Shown one piece after another: positions 35,036-43,293 of a stretch of DNA of 58,584 nt; the first letter of the stretch is position 1, and each line of letters opens with the position of its first letter. A program made the position numbers and the translations under genes. The notes under the pieces were generated by a model. The model was not told where the DNA came from, did no database searches, and was given only the letters and a program-made list of their open reading frames with translations. Origin of the DNA: Bacteroidales bacterium (GTDB lineage Bacteria; Bacteroidota; Bacteroidia; Bacteroidales; UBA932); NCBI GenBank assembly GCA_017519865.1, contig JAFWRQ010000029.1, forward strand, positions 1 to 58,584, written 5' to 3'.

Positions 35036-36412
35036 ATGGGAAAGATCAAGACTACACTGAGCGAGAAGATCGGTTACGGATTCGGTGACATGTCTTCCTC
35101 GATGTTCTGGAAGATATTCTCCTACTATCTGCCTTTCTTCTACTCCAACATTTTCGGCCTGCGTCTCGACCAGGTCGGCGTACTGTTGATGGTGACCCGC
35201 ATCTGGGATGCCGTGTCGGACCCCATGATGGGCGTCATTGCCGACCGCACCCGCACCAAGTGGGGAAAATACCGTCCTTACCTGCTCCTGATGGCCGTTC
35301 CGTTCGCGCTGAGCGGCATCTTCCTTTTCTCCACGCCTGCGGCCAGCCCTACGATGAAACTCGTCTGGGCCTATGTCACCTACATAATGATGATGACGGT
35401 CTATACCGGTATCAACGTCCCTTACGGGGCCATGCTCGGTGTCATGACCGACGATTCCGACACCAAGACGGTACTGAGTTCCTTCCGTATGTTCTTCGCC
35501 TATGGAGGTTCGTTCATCGCCCTCTTCTGCTGGGAACCCATCTGCAACGCACTCGGAGGGTATAATACTCCTGCCGGCTGGCAGCATGCGATGGTAGTCA
35601 TAGCATCAATGTGCCTCATCCTCTTCCTGCTCAGTTTCGTGATGACCCGCGAGAAACTCCACACGGAGTCCACGACGTCCATCGGCTCCGACCTGAAGAG
35701 CCTCGTACGCAACGCCCCCTGGTGGATCCTCATCGGTGCGGCCCTCTGCTCGAACCTCTTCAATACCGTGCGCGGTTCGACCGTGGCCTACTTCTTCAAT
35801 GACGTGATCGGTCCCGACGTGCATCTGAACCTCGGCAAATGGGGATTCCTGTTCTACGCCGGCCTGTTCCTGTCGATAGGCGAAGTGTGCAACATGCTCG
35901 GCGTGGCGATGACCACTCCCATCGCGAAGGCCCTGGGCAAGAAAACCACATACATGCTCTGCTTTGCAGCCCTCATCGTGCTGAGTATAGCATTCTTCTT
36001 CGTCCCTGCCACCGGTTACTGGTGGATGATAGTCCTCCAGGTCGTGATCAGCATCTTTACCGGTATCATCTCTCCTCTTGTCTGGAGCATGTACGCTGAT
36101 GTCAGCGACTTCGCCGAGAACCGTGACGGCACGGCGTCCACCGGCCTCATCTTCTCTTCCGCCTCCATGGCGCAGAAGTTCGGAGGCGCCTTCGGCGGCT
36201 ACGCCGTGATGGCACTGCTTGCCGCCTTCGGCTACAACACTGCAGCCGGTGCGGTCCAGACAGCGGAGGCCGTCAAGGGCCTCTGGATACTTATGAGCTG
36301 GGTCCCTGCCGCCGTGGCGGCCCTGGCCATAGTCATAGTGTTCTTCTATCCGCTTACCAAACAGCGCATGGAGAAGATCCAGGAAGAACTTGCAGTTAAA
36401 CGTAATCTCTAG
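35036..36412 (+). CDS. GPH-type sugar:cation symporter
   Basis: Inner-membrane transporter of the glycoside-pentoside-hexuronide family (major facilitator fold, twelve membrane segments). The 458-residue protein starts with the family pattern LSEKIGYGFGDMSSSMFW. It contains DPMMGVIADRTRTKWGKYRPY at about 62-82, the conserved loop after helix 2. Hydrophobic segments are evenly spaced to residue about 440. By context it imports mannobiose or mannosylglucose from the periplasm. It begins four bases after the GH130 stop. Confidence 0.93.
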   Translation: MGKIKTTLSEKIGYGFGDMSSSMFWKIFSYYLPFFYSNIFGLRLDQVGVLLMVTRIWDAVSDPMMGVIADRTRTKWGKYRPYLLLMAVPFALSGIFLFSTPAASPTMKLVWAYVTYIMMMTVYTGINVPYGAMLGVMTDDSDTKTVLSSFRMFFAYGGSFIALFCWEPICNALGGYNTPAGWQHAMVVIASMCLILFLLSFVMTREKLHTESTTSIGSDLKSLVRNAPWWILIGAALCSNLFNTVRGSTVAYFFNDVIGPDVHLNLGKWGFLFYAGLFLSIGEVCNMLGVAMTTPIAKALGKKTTYMLCFAALIVLSIAFFFVPATGYWWMIVLQVVISIFTGIISPLVWSMYADVSDFAENRDGTASTGLIFSSASMAQKFGGAFGGYAVMALLAAFGYNTAAGAVQTAEAVKGLWILMSWVPAAVAALAIVIVFFYPLTKQRMEKIQEELAVKRNL

Positions 36413-36418
36413 TTAACC

Positions 36419-37462
36419 ATGGCATACAAAGGATTTCCCAAGGCAATGTGGATTGCCGGCGCAGTGCTTCTGGCCATTATGGTGGCAGAGGCCATATTCG
36501 TGATCTCGAAAGGTATCGAGAAGACTGCCACGGTCGCAGATGAAACCGCAGCGGAGTTCGTGGTCGGACCGCTGCACGTGGAGGGTACGACCCTGCTCGA
36601 CGCAAACGGACAGCCGGTGGTGATGCGCGGCATCAGCATAGGCTGGCACAATCTCTGGCCCCGTTTCTATAACTCCCAGGCCGTGGTGAACCTTCACGAC
36701 AGCTGGGGATGCAACCTTTTCCGCGCAGCCATTGGTGCGGACGACCTGGGCGAGCTCCTGAACGGGACCACCTATCACCCTGGATATATCTCCGACCCGC
36801 AGGGGGCGCTGGAGAAACTCTATGCCGTCGTTGACGGAGTCATCGCCTGCGGAGCATACGTTATAGTGGACTGGCACTCCCACGTCCTTCACCTTGAAGA
36901 GGCTACGGAGTTCTTTACGGCTGTCGCCAACCGTTACAAGGGCGTCCCGAACGTCATCTACGAGCTTTTCAACGAGCCCGTAGGTGACAGTTGGGCCGAC
37001 CTCAAGGCCTATGCCGAGTCACTCATCGCGACCATCACCTCGATTGACAAGTCCCACCCGCTCATCCTCATGGGCTGTCCCAGATGGGACCAGGCCATCG
37101 AACTCCCTGCCGCCGATCCTATCACGTCCTACGACAACGTGATGTACACCATGCATTTCTATGCAGGGACGCACAAGAAGTGGCTCCGCGACGCTACCGA
37201 CTCCGCGATGGCGGCAGGACTGCCGGTGTTCATCTCCGAGTGCGCGGCGATGGAGGCCAGCGGCGACGGACCGCTCGACATGGAGTCCTGGAAGGAATGG
37301 TCCGACTGGGCTGCCGCCCGCGGGCTGAACATCGTCCTGTGGTCGTTCTCCGACAAGGACGAGTCCTGTTCGATGCTCACTCCTGAGGCGACGTCCGAAG
37401 GTCCCTGGCCGGATGAGGTTATAAAGCCCTGGGGCGTCATTGCACGCGATTTCGTGAAATAG
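36419..37462 (+). CDS. Membrane-anchored GH5 endoglucanase-like enzyme
   Basis: A 347-residue family 5 hydrolase. The N-terminus has one strong membrane segment (about 10-31) without a clear cleavage site or lipobox, so it is probably an inner-membrane anchor facing the periplasm. The catalytic domain starts LHVEGTTLLDANGQPVVMRGIS and resembles subfamily 2 cellulases. The acid/base is in YELFNEPVGD (Glu186) and the nucleophile in VFISECA (Glu274). By position it could cut glucosyl-containing oligosaccharides from glucomannan after import through SusCD. It starts six bases after the symporter and is the last PUL gene; polA follows six bases later. Confidence 0.88.
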   Translation: MAYKGFPKAMWIAGAVLLAIMVAEAIFVISKGIEKTATVADETAAEFVVGPLHVEGTTLLDANGQPVVMRGISIGWHNLWPRFYNSQAVVNLHDSWGCNLFRAAIGADDLGELLNGTTYHPGYISDPQGALEKLYAVVDGVIACGAYVIVDWHSHVLHLEEATEFFTAVANRYKGVPNVIYELFNEPVGDSWADLKAYAESLIATITSIDKSHPLILMGCPRWDQAIELPAADPITSYDNVMYTMHFYAGTHKKWLRDATDSAMAAGLPVFISECAAMEASGDGPLDMESWKEWSDWAAARGLNIVLWSFSDKDESCSMLTPEATSEGPWPDEVIKPWGVIARDFVK

Positions 37463-37468
37463 CCGGCG

Positions 37469-40129
37469 ATGGACGGGAAACTCTTTCTCATTGACGGTCA
37501 CGCGCTGATCTTCAAGATGTATTATGCATTCCTGAGGCGGCCGATGGTCAACTCGAAGGGCATGGACACATCCATCCTGTTCGGCTTTACAAAGTACCTG
37601 CTCGAGATGATCGAGAGGGAAAAGCCGACGCACCTCGCCGTGGCATTCGACCCTCCGGGAGGGACTTTCAGGAACGAGATGTATCCCGAATACAAGGCTA
37701 ACCGGCCGGATACGCCCCAGCTGATCATAGATGCGCTGGAGCCGCTTTCGGAGATAGTCAAGGCCATGAACATCCCGGTGCTTATGATCCCGGGCTTCGA
37801 GGCGGACGACGTGATAGGGTCGATGGCCCTGCGCTCCGCCGGAGAGGGTTTCGACGTGTATATGGTCACTCCTGACAAGGACTACGGGCAGCTGGTCCGG
37901 CCCCACGTCTTCCAGTACCGGCCCGGCAAGGCCGGTGGGGATGACGAGGTGCTGGACAGCGCCGCCGTATGCGCCAAGTACGGAATAGACAGCCCCTTGC
38001 AGGTCATCGACATGCTGACTATCTGCGGCGACGCTTCGGACAACGTCCCCGGCGTCAAGGGTGTAGGGGAGGTCGGTGCCGCGAAACTGATAGCCAAATA
38101 TGGTTCGGTCGAGGAAATCTATGCCCATCTGGGCGAACTGTCCGCCCGCCAGCAGGCTATGTTCGAGGAGGCGCGCGGCCACATTGCGCTCAGCAAGGCC
38201 TTGGTGACCATCAAGACCGATATACCCCTTGACTGCAAAGCGGAGGATATGCGGATGGATATGGCGTTCAACCCCGTCCTGGCCGACCTTTTCGAGAAAT
38301 ACGAGTTCAATTCGCTCAAGCGGTTCATATCCCATCTGGCTCAGCCGGAGTCACGCCCTGCTGCCAGTAAGGAATTGGAAATCACCCTGGTCGGGATTCC
38401 CGAACTGGTGGCTGCCGCCAGAAAGGCAGGCCGCTGTTCCTTCGTCACGGAGGCGGATGGGCCGGGCATCTTCGCCGCCCTGACGGGCGTCACCGCAGCC
38501 GTCTCCGACGGCGGGCGGGTGACCGCCGCCTCGGGCGGCCCACTGCAGTTCAAGGAACTCCTCGAGGACCCTTCCGTCGAGAAGTACGGTTTCGGCATAA
38601 AACTCCAGCTCAGCCGGCTCCATTTCGCCGGCATTGAGCTGCGCGGCCGCTTGGTAGACGTCGAACTGATACATTACATCCTCAATCCAGAGCGCAGCCA
38701 TTCGCTGGACATGCTGGCCCGCAGTTATCTCGACATCACTCTGGATACTCCCGGGGAGAAGGCAGCAGAGGCTGGACTGCTGTTCGGCGATGAGGCGGAC
38801 GATGCCGCCGAGGGCGCTTCCGCCGACCATTCCCGCGAAGCGGCGGTCATCCTGCTGCTGGGCGACAAGGTCCTGGATGAGCTGGCGGCCTCCGGAATGG
38901 TCAAACTCTACGACGATATGGAGGAGCCCTTGATCAGGGTACTGGCCAGGATGGAAAGAACCGGAGTGAAGGTGGACGTGGCTTCGCTGAACGACTTCGC
39001 CGCGGCCCTGCGCCGCTCCACGCAGGAGCGCGAGGCGCAGGTGCGTGAGCTCGCAGGCGAGCCCGGGCTCAACGTCTCTTCGCCCAAGCAGGTCGGCGAG
39101 GTCATCTTCGAGAAGCTTAAGCTCGACCCCAAGGCGAAGAAGAGTGCCAAGGGCAGCTGGAGCACGGACGAGGAGACGCTGCTGGCCCTTGCGGACCGCA
39201 GCCCCATCATCGACGCCATCCTCGACTATCGCGCCACCAAGAAGCTTCTGTCCACCTACATCGAACCTTTCCCGGGATACATATCCCCTAGGGACGGACG
39301 CGTACATACCACTTTCAATCAGGCGCTTACGGCCACTGGCCGCCTTTCTTCTTCCAACCCGAACCTGCAGAACATCCCGATCAGGACCGAGCGTGGCAAG
39401 GAGATCCGCAAGGCCTTCGTGGCAGGGACTCCCGGCTCGCTCATAATGTCTGCGGACTACTCCCAGATCGAACTTCGGATAATGGCCCATCTGAGCTGCG
39501 ACGCCCACCTGGTAGATGCCTTCCGGCACGGGGTGGACGTCCACGCGGCGACCGCCTCGAAGATCTTCGGCATCCCGCTTGACGAAGTCACTGCGGACCA
39601 GCGCCGCATCGCCAAGACTGCCAATTTCGGGATAATGTACGGCATCTCGTCGTTCGGGCTGTCCCAGCGCCTGCGCTGCTCCCGGGCCGAGGCCAAGAAG
39701 ATCATCGACGACTATTTCACCTCCTTCCCCTCCATCCGTTCGTTCATCGACGACACTGTGGCGATGGCGAGGGAGTCGGGATACGTCGAGACGCTCTTCG
39801 GGCGCCGCCGCTATATCGCCGACATCAACTCCAGGAACGCCACCGTCCGCGCACTCGCCGAGCGAAATGCCGTCAACGCCCCCATCCAGGGCACTTCCGC
39901 CGACATCATCAAACTGGCGATGGTCGCCATCGACAGGAGGATGCAGGCGGAAGGCTTCCGCAGCGCGATGGTGCTCCAGATCCACGACGAACTCCTCTTC
40001 GAGGTGGTCCCGGACGAACTCGAGAGCCTGACTGCACTGGTGGTGAAGGAGATGGAGAACGTCATCAAGCTTTCAATACCCTTAACGGTCGAATGCAACC
40101 ATGGAACCAACTGGCTCGAATCGCATTAA
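37469..40129 (+). CDS. polA: DNA polymerase I with a degenerate proofreading domain
   Basis: Repair and Okazaki-processing polymerase. The 886-residue protein has an intact 5'-3' exonuclease domain (about 1-290; MDGKLFLIDGHALIFKMYYA, EYKANRPDTP, GFEADDVIG). It also has an intact polymerase domain (about 500-886; TATGRLSSSNPNLQNIPIRT, SADYSQIELR, QIHDELLFE). Between them the 3'-5' exonuclease region is present as a fold, but its acidic residues look lost. Motif I reads FVTEAD rather than DTET, motif II reads IKLQL rather than NIKYD, and motif III has no YxxxD before VILLLGDKVLDEL. I infer no proofreading activity. It is shorter than the roughly 930-950 residues I recall for Bacteroides. Confidence 0.94.
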   Translation: MDGKLFLIDGHALIFKMYYAFLRRPMVNSKGMDTSILFGFTKYLLEMIEREKPTHLAVAFDPPGGTFRNEMYPEYKANRPDTPQLIIDALEPLSEIVKAMNIPVLMIPGFEADDVIGSMALRSAGEGFDVYMVTPDKDYGQLVRPHVFQYRPGKAGGDDEVLDSAAVCAKYGIDSPLQVIDMLTICGDASDNVPGVKGVGEVGAAKLIAKYGSVEEIYAHLGELSARQQAMFEEARGHIALSKALVTIKTDIPLDCKAEDMRMDMAFNPVLADLFEKYEFNSLKRFISHLAQPESRPAASKELEITLVGIPELVAAARKAGRCSFVTEADGPGIFAALTGVTAAVSDGGRVTAASGGPLQFKELLEDPSVEKYGFGIKLQLSRLHFAGIELRGRLVDVELIHYILNPERSHSLDMLARSYLDITLDTPGEKAAEAGLLFGDEADDAAEGASADHSREAAVILLLGDKVLDELAASGMVKLYDDMEEPLIRVLARMERTGVKVDVASLNDFAAALRRSTQEREAQVRELAGEPGLNVSSPKQVGEVIFEKLKLDPKAKKSAKGSWSTDEETLLALADRSPIIDAILDYRATKKLLSTYIEPFPGYISPRDGRVHTTFNQALTATGRLSSSNPNLQNIPIRTERGKEIRKAFVAGTPGSLIMSADYSQIELRIMAHLSCDAHLVDAFRHGVDVHAATASKIFGIPLDEVTADQRRIAKTANFGIMYGISSFGLSQRLRCSRAEAKKIIDDYFTSFPSIRSFIDDTVAMARESGYVETLFGRRRYIADINSRNATVRALAERNAVNAPIQGTSADIIKLAMVAIDRRMQAEGFRSAMVLQIHDELLFEVVPDELESLTALVVKEMENVIKLSIPLTVECNHGTNWLESH

Positions 40130-40691
40130 TGAACTGGTCCGGCAGGCGATAGCCGGCAACGGGACCGCTTTCACGGCCCTGTGGGACATCCATATCGAGT
40201 CGCTTCGGATGTTCGTGAAGAACTGGCTCAAGAATCTTGACGACCTGTATGTGGACGACATCTGCAGCAGGAGTTTCGAGAAGGCCTTCCGCCAGATCGG
40301 GTCCTACGATCCCTCCAAGAGCCAGTTCATCACCTGGCTCCGGACCATCGCCCGCAACACCGCTTTGGACCTTCTGGAGCAGGAGGGGAGGGTACATAGC
40401 CAGATGGTGTCGATCGACGATTTCGCCAGGCAGTCCCAGATGGTGGATTCGCTGCCGGACCAGATGGCCTCGCCGCTCGAGTCCATCATCCGCGACGAGG
40501 ACCAGGTGGAGACGGAAGGGTACGTGGAGAAGCTCCCGTCCCTGTACCGCGAAGTCGCACGCAAGCGGCTGATTGAAGGGATGCAGTATAAGGAGATTGC
40601 CCAGGAGACGGGTCTGGAACTCAATACTGTCCGGACCCGTATCCGCCGGGCAAGGGCCATTATCGACAGGATGCGCAAGGAGGAAGACTGA
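40101..40691 (+). CDS. ECF-type RNA polymerase sigma factor
   Basis: A 196-residue sigma-70 family protein of the extracytoplasmic-function type. Region 2 is visible at about 20-90 (YVDDICSRSFEKAFRQIGSYDPSKSQFITWLRTIARN in pieces). Region 4 is a helix-turn-helix at about 140-190 (YREVARKRLIEGMQYKEIAQETGLELNTVRTRIRRAR in pieces). No anti-sigma gene lies next to it. The start at 40101 overlaps the end of polA by 29 bases, so translation may be coupled. rsmG follows after one base. The target promoters are unknown. Confidence 0.88.
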   Translation: MEPTGSNRINELVRQAIAGNGTAFTALWDIHIESLRMFVKNWLKNLDDLYVDDICSRSFEKAFRQIGSYDPSKSQFITWLRTIARNTALDLLEQEGRVHSQMVSIDDFARQSQMVDSLPDQMASPLESIIRDEDQVETEGYVEKLPSLYREVARKRLIEGMQYKEIAQETGLELNTVRTRIRRARAIIDRMRKEED

Positions 40692-40692
40692 A

Positions 40693-41373
40693 ATGAAGTA
40701 CGAGGATTTCAGCGGCATAGTCCGGGCGGAGTTCCCGGACGTGACGGCGGACCGGATGGAACGCTTCAAGGAGATGGAGGGGCTCTACCGCGAGTGGAAC
40801 TCCCGCATCAATGTCATCTCACGCAAGGATATGGACGGCATCTATGACCACCACGTGCTGCACTCGCTGGCCATAGCCGCCTACTGGCAGCGTGAGGGCC
40901 TGCTCCGCCCCGGTCTGAGCGTCCTCGACGTCGGCACGGGCGGGGGCTTTCCGGGCATTCCCCTGGCAGTGATGTTCCCCGGGCTGGAGTTCACGCTGTG
41001 CGACAGCATAGGCAAGAAGACCCTGGTCGCCAGAGAGGTGGCCGCGGCGCTGGGCCTCGAGAACGTCAAGGTCGTGAACGCCAGGGCGGAATCGCTTCCC
41101 GACACCTATGACTACGTGGTTTCCCGGGCCGTCACGACCCTGGAGAATTTCTATCCCTGGGTCAAGGACAAGTTCCGCGGCAGCATATTCTATCTCAAGG
41201 GAGGGGACGTGAATACTGAAATCGCGCAACTGATGGGCCGCTTCCGCCTGAAAAAGGGGAGCGTGCGTACCTGGCGCATTGACAATTGGCTGACTGACGA
41301 ATATTTTCAAGAAAAATTTGTCATTCAAATTGAAAAAGACTATCTTTGCGGTCCTATTGCCGAAAATATATAA
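40693..41373 (+). CDS. rsmG: 16S rRNA (guanine-527 N7) methyltransferase
   Basis: Methylates G527 of 16S rRNA with S-adenosylmethionine. From the ATG at 40693 (one base after the sigma-factor stop) the protein has 226 residues. It shows LYREWNSRINVISRKD, the H(V)LHSLA segment, the SAM-binding loop VLDVGTGGGFPGIPLA and VVSRAVTTL, all typical of RsmG/GidB. A longer frame upstream would run into the sigma-factor gene and is rejected. The 3' end contains the promoter of rpmH. Confidence 0.94.
   Translation: MKYEDFSGIVRAEFPDVTADRMERFKEMEGLYREWNSRINVISRKDMDGIYDHHVLHSLAIAAYWQREGLLRPGLSVLDVGTGGGFPGIPLAVMFPGLEFTLCDSIGKKTLVAREVAAALGLENVKVVNARAESLPDTYDYVVSRAVTTLENFYPWVKDKFRGSIFYLKGGDVNTEIAQLMGRFRLKKGSVRTWRIDNWLTDEYFQEKFVIQIEKDYLCGPIAENI
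41317..41348 (+). promoter_or_regulatory. Promoter of rpmH, inside the rsmG 3' end
   Basis: TTTG at 41317-41320 and TATCTTTG at 41341-41348 are separated by 20 bases, matching the Bacteroidota consensus. It lies within the last 57 bases of rsmG and about 38 bases upstream of rpmH. Base composition drops sharply towards A+T here. Confidence 0.7.
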
Positions 41374-41385
41374 AAAATTGATATA

Positions 41386-41538
41386 ATGAAAAGAACATTC
41401 CAACCTTCGAACCGCAAGCGCGTCAACAAGCACGGTTTCCGTGAGCGCATGAGTTCCGCCAACGGCCGTCGCGTTCTCGCCTCCCGCCGTCGTCACGGAC
41501 GCAAGAAACTCACCGTCTCCTCTGAGGACAGGTGGTAG
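41386..41538 (+). CDS. rpmH: Ribosomal protein bL34
   Basis: A 50-residue basic protein beginning [20 protein letters not shown], then [22 protein letters not shown], the unmistakable bL34 sequence of the large ribosomal subunit. It is followed by its own terminator and preceded by its own promoter, which allows strong expression independent of rsmG. The nine-residue tail (TVSSEDRW and neighbours) is a usual Bacteroidota extension. Confidence 0.97.
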   Translation: MKRTFQPSNRKRVNKHGFRERMSSANGRRVLASRRRHGRKKLTVSSEDRW

Positions 41539-41559
41539 TCTGAAAGACAAGGAAATACA

Positions 41560-41586
41560 GCCGACTGCATTGCAGCCGGCTTTTTT
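41560..41586 (+). terminator. Terminator of rpmH
   Basis: GCCGACTGCA and TGCAGCCGGC (41560-41580) form a stem with one mismatch, followed by six T residues. It also precedes the end of the convergent HhH-protein gene. Confidence 0.8.
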
Positions 41587-41606
41587 CGTGTTTTTCCGTG
41601 TCGGTT

Positions 41607-42581
41607 TCATGGCGTGGCGATGCGGCAGCGGGCGAGGCGGGCGGCGTCGGCGGGACGCAGCACGCCGGCCGCGCCCAGCCCGTCGACGGTCCAGTTCTCG
41701 CGCGGGTTGTTGTCGCGGTACAGGACTACGCCGTGGGCGGCGTATTTGCCTATGTAGGGGTGCTTCTCCAGTTCTTCCTCGGGAAGTGTCCAGAGGGGAT
41801 AAGGTTCGGAAGGACCGACGGAGACCAGGTCCGAGAGGGCATCGTATTTATCCTGGTCGAAGCGGTAGATGTCCATCAGCTGTTCCGGGTATGAGTAGCC
41901 TCCGAGCTCTTCGCGATGCTCCAGTATCTTTTCGGCATAATATGGTCCTATCCCGGGCAGGGCATCAAGGGCGGCTGAATCGGCGGCGTTGAGATCGACC
42001 TTGGGAATAATGATGAAAGGCTCCAGGCGCCGGAATACGGAATCGGCTACAACGTATGACTTCGCGAAGTCGGCCGGGCGGCGGAAACGCCCGCCGCTCT
42101 CCCTGTAATTGATGATGGACTGAGCCTGCTTTTCGCTGAAGCCCAAACGCATCAAGTCGTTGAGACTGATTGTGTTGGGGTCGAACGGGAACGACTCCAC
42201 GCGGCGCGGGAGGACCGCCTCGGCGGCAGGGGAGTGCGGAGCTTCACGCCGCACAGTAACGCGCCCGCTACCGCGGGCCGCGCCTCCGGCCGCCCCCGGC
42301 CCGCCGGGGCTCTCCTCCCAGCCCGCCGTATCTCCGGCCTGGCCGGAACTCCCGTCGCCCAGCACGCGCCGGGCCACGGCTTCGTCGACAACGAAGACGG
42401 TGTCCGGCGCATCGCGATGACTGACTAGACGTGTCACCGCCGCGCTGCGTATGAACAGTGCCGCTTGATAACCGATTATAAGGAATGCCAGGGCGATGGC
42501 CCCGACCTTGAATGATGCAGGAATGCTGCTACTGCGGGTTGAAGTCTTTTCCTCCCTCTCCACGTTCTCTCTCCTCTTCAT
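41607..42581 (-). CDS. ComEA-like helix-hairpin-helix protein
   Basis: A 324-residue protein with one N-terminal membrane segment (about 26-48, VGAIALAFLIIGYQAALFI) and a low-complexity Gly/Ala/Arg region (about 75-115). Three helix-hairpin-helix units follow: ISLNDLMRLGFSEKQAQSIINYR, VDLNAADSAALDALPGIGPYYAEKILEHR, and a weaker one near WTVDGLGAAGVLRPADAARLA (each in part). The second unit is the ComEA-type non-specific DNA-binding motif. A role in DNA uptake or binding in the periplasm is plausible but not shown. The start overlaps the rsmI end by 53 bases, consistent with one transcript. Confidence 0.8.
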   Translation of the reverse strand: MKRRENVEREEKTSTRSSSIPASFKVGAIALAFLIIGYQAALFIRSAAVTRLVSHRDAPDTVFVVDEAVARRVLGDGSSGQAGDTAGWEESPGGPGAAGGAARGSGRVTVRREAPHSPAAEAVLPRRVESFPFDPNTISLNDLMRLGFSEKQAQSIINYRESGGRFRRPADFAKSYVVADSVFRRLEPFIIIPKVDLNAADSAALDALPGIGPYYAEKILEHREELGGYSYPEQLMDIYRFDQDKYDALSDLVSVGPSEPYPLWTLPEEELEKHPYIGKYAAHGVVLYRDNNPRENWTVDGLGAAGVLRPADAARLARCRIATP

Positions 42582-43293
42582 GTTTAAGTTTGTATTTGTT
42601 GCCGGAAGGCTTCCTTTCTTCTTCCGCCCCGGCTACGACTATCACTATCTCGCCTTTCGGCTCATGCTCCCGGAACCATTCCTCCACTTCGGCGAGCGTG
42701 CCCCGGCGATGCTCCTCGTGCACCTTGGATATCTCACGGGCGACCGAGCATCTGCGCTCCGGCCCGAAGAACTCCGCGAACTGCTGCAGGGTCTTGACGA
42801 GCCTGTAAGGCGACTCGTAGAAGACCATAGTGCGCTTCTCGGAGGCCAGCGCCTCAAGCATGGACTGCCGCCCTTTCTTCTGCGGAAGGAAACCCTCGAA
42901 GCAGAAACGGTCGCACGGCAGACCTGAAGAGACTATGGCGGGAATGCAGGCCGTTGCCCCGGGAAGTGTCTGTACTTCAATGCCCTCCGCGGCACAGGTG
43001 CGGGCCAGGAGGAAGCCAGGGTCGGAGATGCCGGGCGTGCCGGCATCGCTGATCAGCGCGACGTTCTTGCCTTCGAGTATCCTGTCCTTGATCATCCCGG
43101 CGGTCTGATGCTCGTTGAACTTGTGGTGCGACATAAGCTTGCCTCGGATGTCGTAATGGTGCAGCAGCACCGAACTCGTCCTGGTGTCCTCGGCAAGGAT
43201 CAGGTCAGCCTCTTTCAGCACCTTCACGGCCCTGAATGTCATATCCTCGAGATTACCGACAGGGGTCGGCACTATGTAGAGGATGCCCGCCAT
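42529..43293 (-). CDS. rsmI: 16S rRNA (cytidine-1402 2'-O) methyltransferase
   Basis: SAM-dependent ribose methyltransferase of 16S rRNA C1402, of the tetrapyrrole-methylase fold. The 254-residue protein starts [22 protein letters not shown]. It contains LILAEDTRTS, ALISDAGTPGISDPG and PGATACIPAIVSSGLP, all family signatures. The C-terminal tail is Lys/Glu-rich. The ATG at 43293 overlaps the stop of the upstream gene (TGATG), so translation is coupled. Confidence 0.95.
   Translation of the reverse strand: MAGILYIVPTPVGNLEDMTFRAVKVLKEADLILAEDTRTSSVLLHHYDIRGKLMSHHKFNEHQTAGMIKDRILEGKNVALISDAGTPGISDPGFLLARTCAAEGIEVQTLPGATACIPAIVSSGLPCDRFCFEGFLPQKKGRQSMLEALASEKRTMVFYESPYRLVKTLQQFAEFFGPERRCSVAREISKVHEEHRRGTLAEVEEWFREHEPKGEIVIVVAGAEEERKPSGNKYKLKHEEERERGEGGKDFNPQ

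Noticed and set aside
38351-39985. 544-codon minus-strand frame opposite polA
   Set aside because: Shadow of polA codon bias; the polymerase motifs on the plus strand are unambiguous.
40573-40692. Upstream extension of rsmG
   Set aside because: The frame is open but lies within the sigma-factor gene; homology starts at MKYEDFSG at 40693.
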